Assembly (NCBI GenBank): GCA_044357345.1
Contig: JBIKPR010000029.1
Location: 1-29,420, forward strand
Reading direction: 5' to 3'
DNA from: JABMMZ01 sp044357345
GTDB lineage: Bacteria; Bacteroidota; Bacteroidia; NS11-12g; UBA955
Length of the DNA stretch: 29,420 bases
The translations under genes were made by a program, and so were the position numbers. Below, one piece after another: positions 14,952-23,778 of this stretch (the stretch's first letter is position 1; every line of letters begins with the position of its first letter). The notes under the pieces were generated by a model, which was not told the DNA's origin, ran no database searches, and saw nothing but the letters and a program-made list of their open reading frames with translations.

Positions 14952-14988
14952 CTACATTTAAATAAATTTAATATTTTTCAACTCATAT

Positions 14989-17900
14989 CTACTTTGAAAT
15001 AACAAGCGGTGAATGAAATACTGTTTGCTCAGTAATTACAGAAATGATATACGATCCGGAGTTCAATGCACTTAAATCTATTTTAAATTCAGATGTTATT
15101 TCCGATACTTCTGATGAGTAAAGTACCATTCCCTTTAAATCATAAATAATTATTTGTGCAATATCTTGCTTATTGTTCAGAAAGATATTTAACATTTCAG
15201 AGGCCGGATTTGGATAAATTAAAATTGAATTATCAAATTCTGCTTTTTTATTCACCGACTTATCAATACCTAAGGAATTTGGCATTGGTGCACTGAATTC
15301 AATCTCTTGTCCGTAGCATGGATAATTAATATATAAGCTGTCCAAAGTTACCAAAGAATCTATAAATGCTTGCTCTGCTTCAATAATACAAGCCCATTTG
15401 TTCAAATAAACAGTTTCTAAAGAATCTGTATATAAACTTAAAGCTGAATTTAACAATGTTGAGGCATCATCTCTATGCTCTGCTATTCTTAATACTTCAG
15501 CCTTTGCAGCGGATAAATTGAACTTAATATTTTTCCAAGGTAAAGAATCATTATTTGCATCAATTAATAAGGTGTCGATTGTGCCTAATAAACAATTTGA
15601 AGCAAAAGATAAACTATCTTCACTTACAAAAATGGCATTTTTTGATACTCCAATCGCATATGCTTTTATTGCGTGGTCCAATAATTCTAATTTCAGGTTT
15701 GCCATTATCGGACTGCTATTACTGTATGTTTTTCTTGCCAAATGGCCAAGGCCACAAGTAATGGAAGAATAATTGGGTGCATAACCCATATACAAACTAT
15801 CTAATAATCCACTACAAACATTTAGAAGATTATTACCATATTCCAAACCTGATGGAATTGTAATGCTGCTCAATGTTGAATATTTGCTTGCAATAAATTG
15901 GCCCAATCCACCTCCATTGCCTGTAAATTCTAATGTTTCATATTCGGGGGTGCCGCATTCATTGTTTTGAGCTGAAGTCCACACACCCGGATTATTGCTT
16001 GAATATAAATTATTTGTTGTTAAATTTAATACTCTTGAACCACGTTCATCCAAATAGAAATTATTACCCCAAGAAGGTGTTGTCTGAAAAAAATTATTAT
16101 TTGCATAATAGTTTTCTGGGGTTGGTGCAAGAGTTAAGTAGTTTACAGAAGGAGATTGAGCCCCTGGTTGCAATGATGCCCAAAAGATTGATGAATTTCC
16201 GCTAGAGAGAAAACCATTATGTCCGTCATTCATATGCATTATTCCATGAAATCTAGATAAAATATGCATATCATTCCCGTTGAATGTTGTGTATGAATTA
16301 TTGGATAAGTCTAGATTAGACCATGCTTCCATTTGAATGCCAATATCATTTGCTTCAAAATAATTACAATTTTTCAATCTTACAGGTACATTCCAAGCTT
16401 GAATTCCGGATGCATTACTTTGAAATTTAGAACCTGTAAATGTACATGAACCAGCACTGTTTACCCCATCGAGCATAACTCCGAAAACACCAGAATTACT
16501 TTGATCATTATTAAACCAAACTCCAGTTATATCGCTTGGGACATTCGCTCCAACAGACTTCCAGCCGGCTATAGAATAACCTTTTATTAACCCACCTAGA
16601 TAATTTATTCCCGATGAATAAGTCATTATACCAATACTACACTCAACAATGTGCACTGCTCGAAGGCTAAGTTTTTCATTTCCGATGAGAAGGCCGGTAT
16701 TAACAAAACCATAATTCCCTCCACTAACCCTTACCATATGGAATTCATTTTTTACGCCATTTATTCTTATTCCATTATGTTCAAAATCTTGGAATAATTG
16801 GCCAACATCAACCTGTTCAAAGAAAACTTTACCACTGATATTAGGCTCTATAACGCTTCTATCTCCTAATAATACTTTAGCTTGTTTTACAGTGAAATTA
16901 ACAATATCAGAATTGATCTTGAGCCCTTCGGTTCCATCAATTTCTATGAGTTTATCTGTTGACCCAGTTCCAATTAATTCCACATTTCCATCATAAGTCG
17001 GTGAACTTATTAAAGGGATAATCGAAGAATTTTCATTCTTGAAAAATTTAATATGTCCCATTCCATCATTACCTCCAGAAATTGTAAAAGTTGCTCCATC
17101 CATAATTTGTAATTGACCCTTTATTTCTAAGATCGCATTTGGACCATTTAAAACAATAGTAGCTCCGGGATAAAATTGCAAGATTGCTCCCTGATCGATT
17201 ATTACTTTGGAATTATTATTAATTACAAGTTTCGCCATTGCGTCCAATTTTAGAATTGAATTATCCCAAAAGGCGATACTGCTTGTATTAGTACCATCAC
17301 CAATAATAAAGTCTGTATTGTTTATTGACCAATTCACATCTCCACAAGTATGCATATTCAAATCAAAATCAGTATTTAGTGAATTGAATTGGAAATTACT
17401 CCTATCTGCTAATAGAGGGTAATTGTAACCCAATCTAAGGTTATCACTTATCAAAAAATTAACGATTGGTACATTTGAACTATTTGAAGTTTGATGGGTA
17501 TTGTTAGGACCAGATTCAATATATTCTCGCCAATAAACTATATCATCAGAAACACTTACACAAAGCAAAGCCTTTCCTCCATCATTGTCAGTTACACCTT
17601 GACCTATAATATCCGTCGATATCATGGTATTCCAGTCTTCACCCTTAGTTTCAACATCGCTAATATTTAATACCACTCTATTATAATATAAACATTTTCC
17701 AATACCTCTTCTTGCATTACAATCAGTTGTATAAATCTCTTCCAATAATGACGTTATATAATCATCAATATTATGTAATTTATCAGACCCGTCATGAATA
17801 TCCAGTGGTTTAATTAAATCATCGAAATCTAAAGAAACCATATCTTCAACTGGCCAATTTCCATCGGTGTTATCACGTCTCCTATCATTGAAAGTATGTA

Positions 17901-19626
17901 AGGATGACTCAGACGGAAGGTTAGATGTAATTGGATCTGGAAGATTTTTATTTGGTCCATCCCACATATCATAAAGCGCGCATGCAAAATAGTATTCTGA
18001 TTTGAAACCATTGTTGATTGATTTTGGTATAGTATTGTTTAGTTTGGTTCCACGAACCTCATATCCATTTAAGAAATCTCGATTTCCGTTTGAAAACCTA
18101 CGCCATCCATATTCTAAATCATTAGTCCAATTTGCTGCATCAAGAATCATTAACATTGCATCTGCAAAACCTTCTGAAAATGTTATACGACTATGCTCTT
18201 CGTGGTGCCAATGGTGCGTATATATTCGTGAACAATTAGTGCCATGGTTACCATCTTTTTTATGTGGATAACCAACAACATTCATATATCCTCCCCCTTG
18301 CAATGAATACATTATATGATGGCCATATTCATGGTAAATAGTATTTTCATGATCATCTGCAAAATCATTTAATCTAATCACCTTGGCCTCATAATTGGAT
18401 GATCCTGCATTTAGAATGACTTTAAGACTTTTGCCATGGTTTGTAAATTTATTACTTACAGCGGCATATCTATATGCATTCATGGCCCAACTTGTAACCC
18501 AAAAAGCATGGTCCTCACAGAACACATTTCCAAGGTCAACGGTTCCAGCATTTTGACCAACATTGATTGTATTTCCTTTTCTAAATTCAAAACCCTCGGA
18601 ACTCGCTAAAACACTTATATCCATAAAGTTTAGGTTAGGCCTGCAGACAACCAAATTTGCGTCTTCATTTTTTGATTTAAACATAAGCCATAATTCAATT
18701 TCTCCATATTCCAATACTTGGTCTCTGTCATACGTTATCGAAAAGTTCCCATTCTCATCAGTGTGAGCATCACCAAAATCCTGATTACAGAATTTGTCTT
18801 TTTCTTTCAATTTAAGGAATACTCCAGAAAGCGGCATTGTTACAGGTACACCTACATCATTAGTAAAAGTGGTTACCAACCGGCCAATTATTGTACCAGT
18901 ATAACTGGGTAGAGGTGGTGCAGAACTAGAATCGTTGTATGAATGATAAACAGAATCGTCCCCGTAATGAAGGGCAAGGTATTCGATTGAATCTGGGTCT
19001 AATGGTTTCATTTTTACATAGAAAGGCAAACCAACCGTGTCTTTTAGATCGAAATCAACCATCCATGTTTCACTGAAACTATCCTCTGCGAAAAAATCAC
19101 TTATGGGTACATTATTTTTAGGAATATATATCCTGGTTGTATCAGTCGTTTGTTTCCAAACCCTTCCAATTGTATAGTAATCATAATTATCCCAAACCTC
19201 CACAGTATTCCAAGGAGTAAAAAAAACATATCCGTGAAAATCAGAAATGCCTGTATCAGAATCTGTCAGTATAGTGTTAAAAACATGAAATTCTTGCGAG
19301 TAGTAAGGTAACCAACCGCCTGTTGAATGAGAAATTGTTACATTGAAGAATATGGAATCTCCTGGCAGATACCATACTCCAGTAGTTGGATAGCTGTTGA
19401 CTGTAACACTCATAAATCCGGGTTTGGAATACTGAAATAAATTAGTTGTTTTCAAACTATCATTTACTTCTAAATACATATCAAAAGTTATTTGGCCTGA
19501 AACAGTATTAATCTCAGATGATACTATTACCGGTTTTCCACGTAAAGTTTGACAACCATCACCATCACTGCCATAAAGGTTCATAGTAAGTCCTAAAAGG
19601 ATTAGGAATAGAAATTGAGTTTTCAT
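14989..19626 (-). CDS. Giant T9SS-secreted protein with metallopeptidase-like motif and beta-helix
   Basis: A 1545-residue protein with a signal peptide (MKTQFLFLILLGLTMNLYG). From about 240 there is a carboxypeptidase-regulatory/Cna-B-like domain (GTIIGRLVTTF, then AHTDENGNFSITYD). A zinc-peptidase-like region has HEYGHH at 432-437 and SEGFADAM with E485, the order expected for HEXXH plus a downstream glutamate ligand. Residues of about 800-1290 are repetitive and Asn/Gly-rich, with patterns such as NAILEIKGQLQIMDGATFTI, suggesting a right-handed parallel beta-helix. The last 80 residues are a T9SS sorting domain (ILIYPNPASEMLNIFL). The start lies 13 bp after the stop of the lipoprotein at 19640, so the two are probably one operon. 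Peptidase activity is inferred from motifs; the substrate is unknown. Confidence 0.8.
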   Translation of the reverse strand: MKTQFLFLILLGLTMNLYGSDGDGCQTLRGKPVIVSSEINTVSGQITFDMYLEVNDSLKTTNLFQYSKPGFMSVTVNSYPTTGVWYLPGDSIFFNVTISHSTGGWLPYYSQEFHVFNTILTDSDTGISDFHGYVFFTPWNTVEVWDNYDYYTIGRVWKQTTDTTRIYIPKNNVPISDFFAEDSFSETWMVDFDLKDTVGLPFYVKMKPLDPDSIEYLALHYGDDSVYHSYNDSSSAPPLPSYTGTIIGRLVTTFTNDVGVPVTMPLSGVFLKLKEKDKFCNQDFGDAHTDENGNFSITYDRDQVLEYGEIELWLMFKSKNEDANLVVCRPNLNFMDISVLASSEGFEFRKGNTINVGQNAGTVDLGNVFCEDHAFWVTSWAMNAYRYAAVSNKFTNHGKSLKVILNAGSSNYEAKVIRLNDFADDHENTIYHEYGHHIMYSLQGGGYMNVVGYPHKKDGNHGTNCSRIYTHHWHHEEHSRITFSEGFADAMLMILDAANWTNDLEYGWRRFSNGNRDFLNGYEVRGTKLNNTIPKSINNGFKSEYYFACALYDMWDGPNKNLPDPITSNLPSESSLHTFNDRRRDNTDGNWPVEDMVSLDFDDLIKPLDIHDGSDKLHNIDDYITSLLEEIYTTDCNARRGIGKCLYYNRVVLNISDVETKGEDWNTMISTDIIGQGVTDNDGGKALLCVSVSDDIVYWREYIESGPNNTHQTSNSSNVPIVNFLISDNLRLGYNYPLLADRSNFQFNSLNTDFDLNMHTCGDVNWSINNTDFIIGDGTNTSSIAFWDNSILKLDAMAKLVINNNSKVIIDQGAILQFYPGATIVLNGPNAILEIKGQLQIMDGATFTISGGNDGMGHIKFFKNENSSIIPLISSPTYDGNVELIGTGSTDKLIEIDGTEGLKINSDIVNFTVKQAKVLLGDRSVIEPNISGKVFFEQVDVGQLFQDFEHNGIRINGVKNEFHMVRVSGGNYGFVNTGLLIGNEKLSLRAVHIVECSIGIMTYSSGINYLGGLIKGYSIAGWKSVGANVPSDITGVWFNNDQSNSGVFGVMLDGVNSAGSCTFTGSKFQSNASGIQAWNVPVRLKNCNYFEANDIGIQMEAWSNLDLSNNSYTTFNGNDMHILSRFHGIMHMNDGHNGFLSSGNSSIFWASLQPGAQSPSVNYLTLAPTPENYYANNNFFQTTPSWGNNFYLDERGSRVLNLTTNNLYSSNNPGVWTSAQNNECGTPEYETLEFTGNGGGLGQFIASKYSTLSSITIPSGLEYGNNLLNVCSGLLDSLYMGYAPNYSSITCGLGHLARKTYSNSSPIMANLKLELLDHAIKAYAIGVSKNAIFVSEDSLSFASNCLLGTIDTLLIDANNDSLPWKNIKFNLSAAKAEVLRIAEHRDDASTLLNSALSLYTDSLETVYLNKWACIIEAEQAFIDSLVTLDSLYINYPCYGQEIEFSAPMPNSLGIDKSVNKKAEFDNSILIYPNPASEMLNIFLNNKQDIAQIIIYDLKGMVLYSSEVSEITSEFKIDLSALNSGSYIISVITEQTVFHSPLVISK

Positions 19627-19639
19627 ATGTTTTAATTTA

Positions 19640-20245
19640 TTATTGTTCTATTTTTTGTCCAACTAAAGTTAAGGTATCGCCATTGTAATATGCTAACTTT
19701 GTCAATCCTTTATTTCTTTCCCATTTAGTATAAATAGGAAATTTAGTTGTACATGGTCCTGGATATAATCCAAACTCACGATTAATACATTGATTTTTAA
19801 AAGAATCGCGCCTAATCACTTTTATGTAATTATTGTCACACGATCCAATTTGATTTGAACCATTTTCAAAGTAAGCAGGCTGAAACAATCCAAAATATTT
19901 ATTGGTTATAAACATAACGGAACGCTCTTCAATCAAATATTCAAAGCTATCATTTAACTTTGTTTGAATTATCAGACTTATTTGTTCAAAATTATAGGGA
20001 GTAGTTTCATCAGCCATGGCAATGCTTTCCTTTTTACTAACTAATTTCCATGTATCTCTCTCATTTGTCTTCTTATTTTGATATAACCACCATGAGCCAG
20101 GTTTGAAAACTGCAAAATCTTTTGTTTCTTGATCCACATATCTTGTTTCTGGCTTATCCTTTTTACATGTAGATAAAAATAGTAAAAGTGGCATATAACA
20201 GATAGAAAAGAAAGGAATCGCAACTTTATTTGGGAATATTTTCAT
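19640..20245 (-). CDS. Lipoprotein of unknown function, first gene of the secreted-protein operon
   Basis: A 201-residue lipoprotein with a hydrophobic signal segment ending LLFLST before the acylated C27, then KKDKPE. Residues 47-65 carry the FKPGxxWxYxNxxTxExDT motif shared, at the same residue numbers, with the lipoprotein at 13310-14005. The remainder is beta-rich, with two cysteine pairs likely (CDN...NQC, GPCTT). It lies 13 bp upstream of the giant secreted-protein gene on the same strand and is probably co-transcribed with it. A helper or surface partner role for that protein is possible but unproven. Confidence 0.75.
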   Translation of the reverse strand: MKIFPNKVAIPFFSICYMPLLLFLSTCKKDKPETRYVDQETKDFAVFKPGSWWLYQNKKTNERDTWKLVSKKESIAMADETTPYNFEQISLIIQTKLNDSFEYLIEERSVMFITNKYFGLFQPAYFENGSNQIGSCDNNYIKVIRRDSFKNQCINREFGLYPGPCTTKFPIYTKWERNKGLTKLAYYNGDTLTLVGQKIEQ

Positions 20246-20283
20246 ATTTGATATTTTATTATTGACTAGGTTCTAAATTCAAG

Positions 20284-20369
20284 TTGCACACTTTAGTTTA
20301 AAATTTTCTTTGAAAGGAAAGTAATCCAAAGATTACCTTCCCTTCTCGGAATTTAAAAGTGTAAAGCAA
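20284..20369. other. Possible left end of the IS30 fragment, with a hairpin
   Basis: TTGCACACTTTAGTTTAAAA begins near 20284 and could be an IS30-type terminal repeat, but no partner end is found. GGAAAGTAATC-CAAA-GATTACCTTCC (about 20317-20342) forms a stem between the lipoprotein promoter region and the transposase fragment. Confidence 0.3.
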
Positions 20370-20731
20370 ATGTATAAACATTTATCGAATGAACAAAGAG
20401 TAATTATAGCATATATGCTACGACAAAGTAAAAAGAAAAAGGAAATCGCCATTGAAATTGGGTGCAGTATCAGGAGATTTATTATGAAATAAAACGTAAT
20501 AGCTCGCAAGGTCGAAGCCAGTGTTACAATGCTGCTCCAGCGCAAAAAAGAAGTCAAGAACGAAGAATGAATTCAGTAAAGAAACCAGCTGTAAGTACTG
20601 CAGATATTAAGATCTTGCAACAAAGAATTGGTGTTGAGAAATGGAGTCCAGAGCAGGTCTACGGAAGAATAAGATCTGAGGGTAAACAAATGGCTTGTCA
20701 TGAAACAATTTATAGATACATCTACCAATAA
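20370..20731 (+). pseudogene. IS30-family transposase fragment, frameshifted and truncated
   Basis: From ATG 20370 the frame reads MYKHLSNEQRVIIAYMLRQS followed by KKKKEIAIEIGCSI, the N-terminal helix-turn-helix of IS30-type transposases. It then shifts frame near 20465-20480. The second frame continues IYYEIKRNSSQGRSQCYNAA to SPEQVYGRIRSEGKQMACHE and TIYRYIYQ, stopping at 20731. The DDE catalytic domain that should follow is absent. The fragment has thus one frameshift and a large 3' deletion and cannot encode an active enzyme. It abuts a 5'-truncated secreted-protein remnant, so insertion followed by deletion probably removed the start of that gene. Confidence 0.8.
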
Positions 20732-20744
20732 TTTTATATTACAC

Positions 20745-21941
20745 ACCCATGTTTATTCACAGGATGCGTGGAGATTTTTAGGTAAGGCGGGTTTTTCACC
20801 AGATGCGAAAATGACAGCTATGTGTTTGGACAGCAAAGGCGTGCCTTATGTGGTTTTCCAGGAATATAATTCAGCTTTACTTCCTAATTCTCTTGAAGTT
20901 ACCGTAATGAAATACAATGGCAGTGAGTGGGACACTGTCGGTAAACCAAAATTCTCACCGGGATCTACCAATAACCCGAGAATAGCAATGGGAAAGAATG
21001 ACACACCATACGTGGTATTTGGAGATGGTGCAAATAAAAACCAGCCGAAAGTGATGAAATTCAATGGCACTGATTGGGTTACCGTTGGAGACTTAAGTTC
21101 AATATTGGGTGCATTGTATACATCAATTGTAATGGATAAGAATGGATTGCCTTGCATCGGATTCAAAGAAATTGTTGACAGTTCAAAAGCATCTGTAATG
21201 AGGTTTGATGGAAATTCGTGGATTGTAGTTGGTAAAAGAAGGTTTTCAAACGGATCAGCGGGAGAGCCTAAGCTGGTTTTAGGTCAAAATGATACACCAT
21301 TCATGGTTTACCAGGATGGGGGGAATGGCGATAAATTGACGGTAATGAAATTTGATGGATTGAATTGGAATTCAATTGGGAATGCCGGGTTTTCTGCAGG
21401 TATGGGTTCTCATCCTTCTATTGCTATTAATAGTTTAGGTCAACCAATGGTTGCCTAAATTGATAATTCAAATGGAGGAAAAGTTTCAGTAATGGAGTTT
21501 AAAGGAGGCGCATGGAATAGTATTGGGAGTGCCTTGGAACAAAGTTTTGAAGTCTCACTGACTTTTGGAAAGAATGACACACCATATTTGGCTTTTAGTC
21601 CAACTTCTTCTCAGAAGGCTAATGTCATGAAATTTGATGGAAATTCCTGGGTCAATTTAGGAAACAATAATATTTCTCCTGGGAAAGTGTCATTCCTTTC
21701 AATAGTTTTAACTCATAATAATAAGCCATATGTTGTTTTTCTGGATGGAACTTTTGCTTCCCCCCCCTCAATCGGTAGAATTTCCGCTATGACTTATGAT
21801 AACCAGAGCAGTATTAAAAAACTTTCAACTATAAGAAATCACTTATTTTCGTATCCCAACCCTTCTATTGATTTTGTGCAAGTGTCATTTGATTCTGAAG
21901 AAAATTTGATCGGTACAATTACAATTGTCAATCACTTTTAG
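20745..21941 (+). pseudogene. T9SS secreted repeat protein (beta-propeller-like), broken at both ends
   Basis: One frame runs through with a single TAA at 21456-21458 (QPMVA-stop-IDNSNGGKVSVMEF). It encodes about six repeats of roughly 45-50 residues with the pattern VMKFDGxxWxxVG...FSxG...PxIxxxxNxxPYVxF, typical of beta-propeller blades. The 5' end is missing: coding sequence starts abruptly after the IS30 fragment with no signal peptide, and the ATG at 20700 is in transposase sequence. The 3' end enters a T9SS sorting domain (FSYPNPSIDFVQVSF, GTITIV) but is cut at 21941, next to an IS21-like repeat. Two truncations and a stop make a functional protein unlikely. Confidence 0.8.
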
Positions 21942-21942
21942 A

Positions 21943-21979
21943 GGGGTCAATTTGGACTGAAAATAGGGGGTCAGTTTGG
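21943..21979. mobile_element. Possible IS21-family terminal repeats (remnant)
   Basis: GGGGTCAATTTGG (21943-21955) and GGGGTCAGTTTGG (21967-21979) are repeated with a 24-bp period. Ends of IS21-type elements carry such repeated GGGGTCA blocks. It begins where the sorting domain of the upstream pseudogene is interrupted. No istA/istB is present, so only an end would remain. Alternatively this is the left end of the integrative element. Confidence 0.4.
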
Positions 21980-22080
21980 TTGAATTATGCAATTAAATTT
22001 CAATAATTAAATTCAAGCATTTTACAGTATATTCATTTATAGTTAGATCGACTTCCTCTCAATTTTTTAGTCTTACACAC

Positions 22081-22136
22081 TACTAACACTGCTAACAACC
22101 CAAATAATTGTTAGTATTGTTAGTATCTGTTAGTAT
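22081..22136. repeat. Iteron cluster A (core TGTTAGTA), five copies in mirrored orientation
   Basis: Two inverted copies, TACTAACA (22081-22088) and TGCTAACA (22090-22097), face three direct copies, TGTTAGTAT at 22109, 22118 and 22128. Spacing within each arm is 9-10 bp. Together they form a near-perfect inverted repeat around about 11 bp. The cluster lies 32-87 bp upstream of a -7 box and gene start, an operator-like position. Cluster B (24776-24830) has the same core. Confidence 0.75.
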
Positions 22137-22167
22137 TTAATTCTTCTTAAAAATTTGCTAAATATTT

Positions 22168-22175
22168 TAAATTTG
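22168..22175 (+). promoter_or_regulatory. Putative -7 box of the element's first gene
   Basis: TAAATTTG matches TAnnTTTG and ends 10 nt before the ATG at 22186. The -33 region would fall just downstream of iteron cluster A. Confidence 0.45.
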
Positions 22176-22185
22176 TGTAAGTATT

Positions 22186-23097
22186 ATGAGAAAAGGCAAA
22201 AAAACAGTAAAACAATTTGAAATTGAATTTCATAAGTTGTATCAAGAGAATTATGACTTCTATCAAGAACAGATAGATATTTTATTTGAAGGCAAAAAAT
22301 TCCAATATCAAAGTAGTATCGAATTTGAATTAGACATATATGAAAAGGCACATTTTGTTGAGTCTGAAATCAAAAGAACAAAGGATATACTTACGTTTCC
22401 GAATATAGCTAAACTTTTAAATATATTTGAAAATCATAAAGATAATATTTCTTTGGATGAGTTTGAATCAATAAGTGAAGATACATTTGAAATAGTTAAT
22501 CAGTCATATTTTGCAAGAATAAATGAATTTGTTAATTATGAATTAGAATATGATTCATATATGGATGAAGTAACAAAACTTGGTTTAAAAAGAATTGCAT
22601 TTACCATTATGGATCTCTTATCTGATAAGAAGTATTTTTATTTTCTTCAATCTGAATATAAAATTCTTTTTTCACAAATATCTTCTCCTTTTATAATTGA
22701 AAATAAGACTATTGATAATACGAATGATATTATTGAACTTGAAACAATTGATTCTTCACTTATAAAATGGAATAAGAAAAAAGGAGAATTTTATTTCTTA
22801 ATTGATGCTTTGGAAGAAGGTGGTTTTATAAGCTACACAGGGATTAATAAAACAGAGGGAATGCATCAGTTAGCAAGATGCTTAGGTATTGAACTATCTA
22901 AAAATTGGCAAAGCACAAGGACTAATTTATATAAAGAAGAAAAAATACAATTTGATAACGGAAAAACTAATCTTTTCAAAGAATTAGAATTGGCATTTAA
23001 TCGAATGGTAGAAAAGAAAGAAATTATAATAAATGCCAAAGAAAATAATACTAAAGAGCAGTTAGCTGAAATAAAAAGCAAAAGAAACCAAAAATAA
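22186..23097 (+). CDS. Possible RteC-like regulator of the integrative element
   Basis: A 303-residue, highly charged, mostly helical cytoplasmic protein. Residues 192-278 (LIKWNKKKGEFYFLIDALEE onward, then GINKTEGMHQLARCLGI, then GKTNLFKELELAFNRM) follow the layout of the C-terminal part of RteC. RteC is the Bacteroides conjugative-transposon protein that activates excision genes, with an LvELiyaL segment, a G-x-adi-x-ei segment and a final RTkFLD-like helix. The match is by eye and weak. The gene is first in the element, just after iteron cluster A and a -7 box, and a 40-bp palindrome follows it before the excisionase-like gene. That order fits an excision regulator but does not prove one. 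Confidence 0.55.
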   Translation: MRKGKKTVKQFEIEFHKLYQENYDFYQEQIDILFEGKKFQYQSSIEFELDIYEKAHFVESEIKRTKDILTFPNIAKLLNIFENHKDNISLDEFESISEDTFEIVNQSYFARINEFVNYELEYDSYMDEVTKLGLKRIAFTIMDLLSDKKYFYFLQSEYKILFSQISSPFIIENKTIDNTNDIIELETIDSSLIKWNKKKGEFYFLIDALEEGGFISYTGINKTEGMHQLARCLGIELSKNWQSTRTNLYKEEKIQFDNGKTNLFKELELAFNRMVEKKEIIINAKENNTKEQLAEIKSKRNQK

Positions 23098-23108
23098 TTA
23101 CCCCAATT

Positions 23109-23148
23109 TTACCCCAAAAACACCCCAATTGGGGTGTTTTTGGGGTAA
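23109..23148. repeat. Perfect 40-bp palindrome
   Basis: The half-site TTACCCCAAAAACACCCCAA (23109-23128) is followed directly by its exact reverse complement with no loop. An extra TTACCCCAA copy lies just upstream at about 23097-23105. It separates the 22186-23097 gene from the excisionase-like gene. There is no T-tract after it, so an operator or a structured site is as likely as a terminator. Confidence 0.75.
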
Positions 23149-23197
23149 TTGAAAAAAAACTCCAATAATCTTTGCAGACAGAAATACATAATCTGTT

Positions 23198-23467
23198 ATG
23201 CAAAGAAAAATTATTTTAACCAGTCCAGAAGAGCTTAGCTCATTAATTCACGAAAGCGTTAAACAAGCGCTAGGGGAAAATCAGCAATTGGACACTGATT
23301 ATGTCTCAATTCAAGAGACATCATTGTACCTAAATTTATCGGTACATACCATTTACAAATTAACTTCTAAGTCTCAAATTCCTTTTATAAAAAAAGGAAA
23401 GAAACTCTTGTTTCAAAAAAGAGAATTAGACTTATGGCTTAGGGATTCATCAAATAAAAGTAAATAA
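23198..23467 (+). CDS. Excisionase-type helix-turn-helix DNA-binding protein
   Basis: An 89-residue protein of the HTH_17 excisionase/MerR-like family common in Bacteroidota mobile elements. The winged-helix core is at about residues 36-80: YVSIQETSLYLNLSVHTIYK, then SQIPFIKKGKKLLFQKRELD and LWL. The N-terminal 30 residues form a charged helix. Such proteins bind near att sites or promoters and direct excision or control transcription. It follows the 40-bp palindrome by 49 bp and precedes the next gene by 2 bp, so it opens a tight operon with the small protein and the first ATPase. Confidence 0.85.
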   Translation: MQRKIILTSPEELSSLIHESVKQALGENQQLDTDYVSIQETSLYLNLSVHTIYKLTSKSQIPFIKKGKKLLFQKRELDLWLRDSSNKSK

Positions 23468-23469
23468 CT

Positions 23470-23775
23470 ATGATGGAATCTTTATTGATTTTAGAATCTA
23501 TTATTCAAAAGCTAAAAGATAGTTTAACTAATTATTCTAAAAGCTCTGGAGCAAAGCAATCCTATATCAAACATCAGAATGACCTGATTGAATCGCTTGT
23601 TAAAGTTTATAATTTAGTAGAAACAAGCGCTATGGATCCAATTACTGAGGATTTAAATAAAATCATTCTTTCAATTAGAAAAGTGCAAAACAAAGTTGAT
23701 GGATTATACATTCACATCATTGCAAATCCTAATGGGCGTAATATTCACTTTTTTCAATTAAACCAACCTATCTAA
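23470..23775 (+). CDS. Small helical protein of unknown function
   Basis: A 101-residue protein without signal peptide or membrane segment. The first 80 residues are predicted helical and amphipathic (SLLILESIIQKLKDSLTNYS, then LIESLVKVYNLVE and LNKIILSIRKVQNKVDGLYI), suggesting a coiled coil or bundle. It lies between the excisionase-like gene (2 bp) and the first ATPase (3 bp), so translation is likely coupled. In this position a partner or loader for the ATPase is possible, but no family is recognised. Confidence 0.65.
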   Translation: MMESLLILESIIQKLKDSLTNYSKSSGAKQSYIKHQNDLIESLVKVYNLVETSAMDPITEDLNKIILSIRKVQNKVDGLYIHIIANPNGRNIHFFQLNQPI

Positions 23776-23778
23776 TCT

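Larger units (their letters stand above)
14615..14988. other. Non-coding repeat region between pseudogene and large secreted-protein gene
   Basis: These 374 bases hold two copies of the composite hairpin-plus-tail repeat (tails at 14741-14770 and 14922-14951), one REP-like palindrome (14799-14845) and the terminator at 14880-14910. A 69-codon ORF on the plus strand runs through these repeats and has no protein-like features. Confidence 0.65.

Noticed and set aside
20700..20744. ATG at 20700 as the true start of the propeller protein
   Set aside because: The first 15 codons are IS30 transposase DNA read in another frame. No signal peptide is present, although the C-terminal sorting domain would require one.
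21930..22080. A left attachment site matching the tRNA end or its terminator
   Set aside because: I looked for TAGCGGAGG, GCACCATTG and the terminator arms around the left end and found no match. Serine integrases need only a very short core, so the att site stays undefined.
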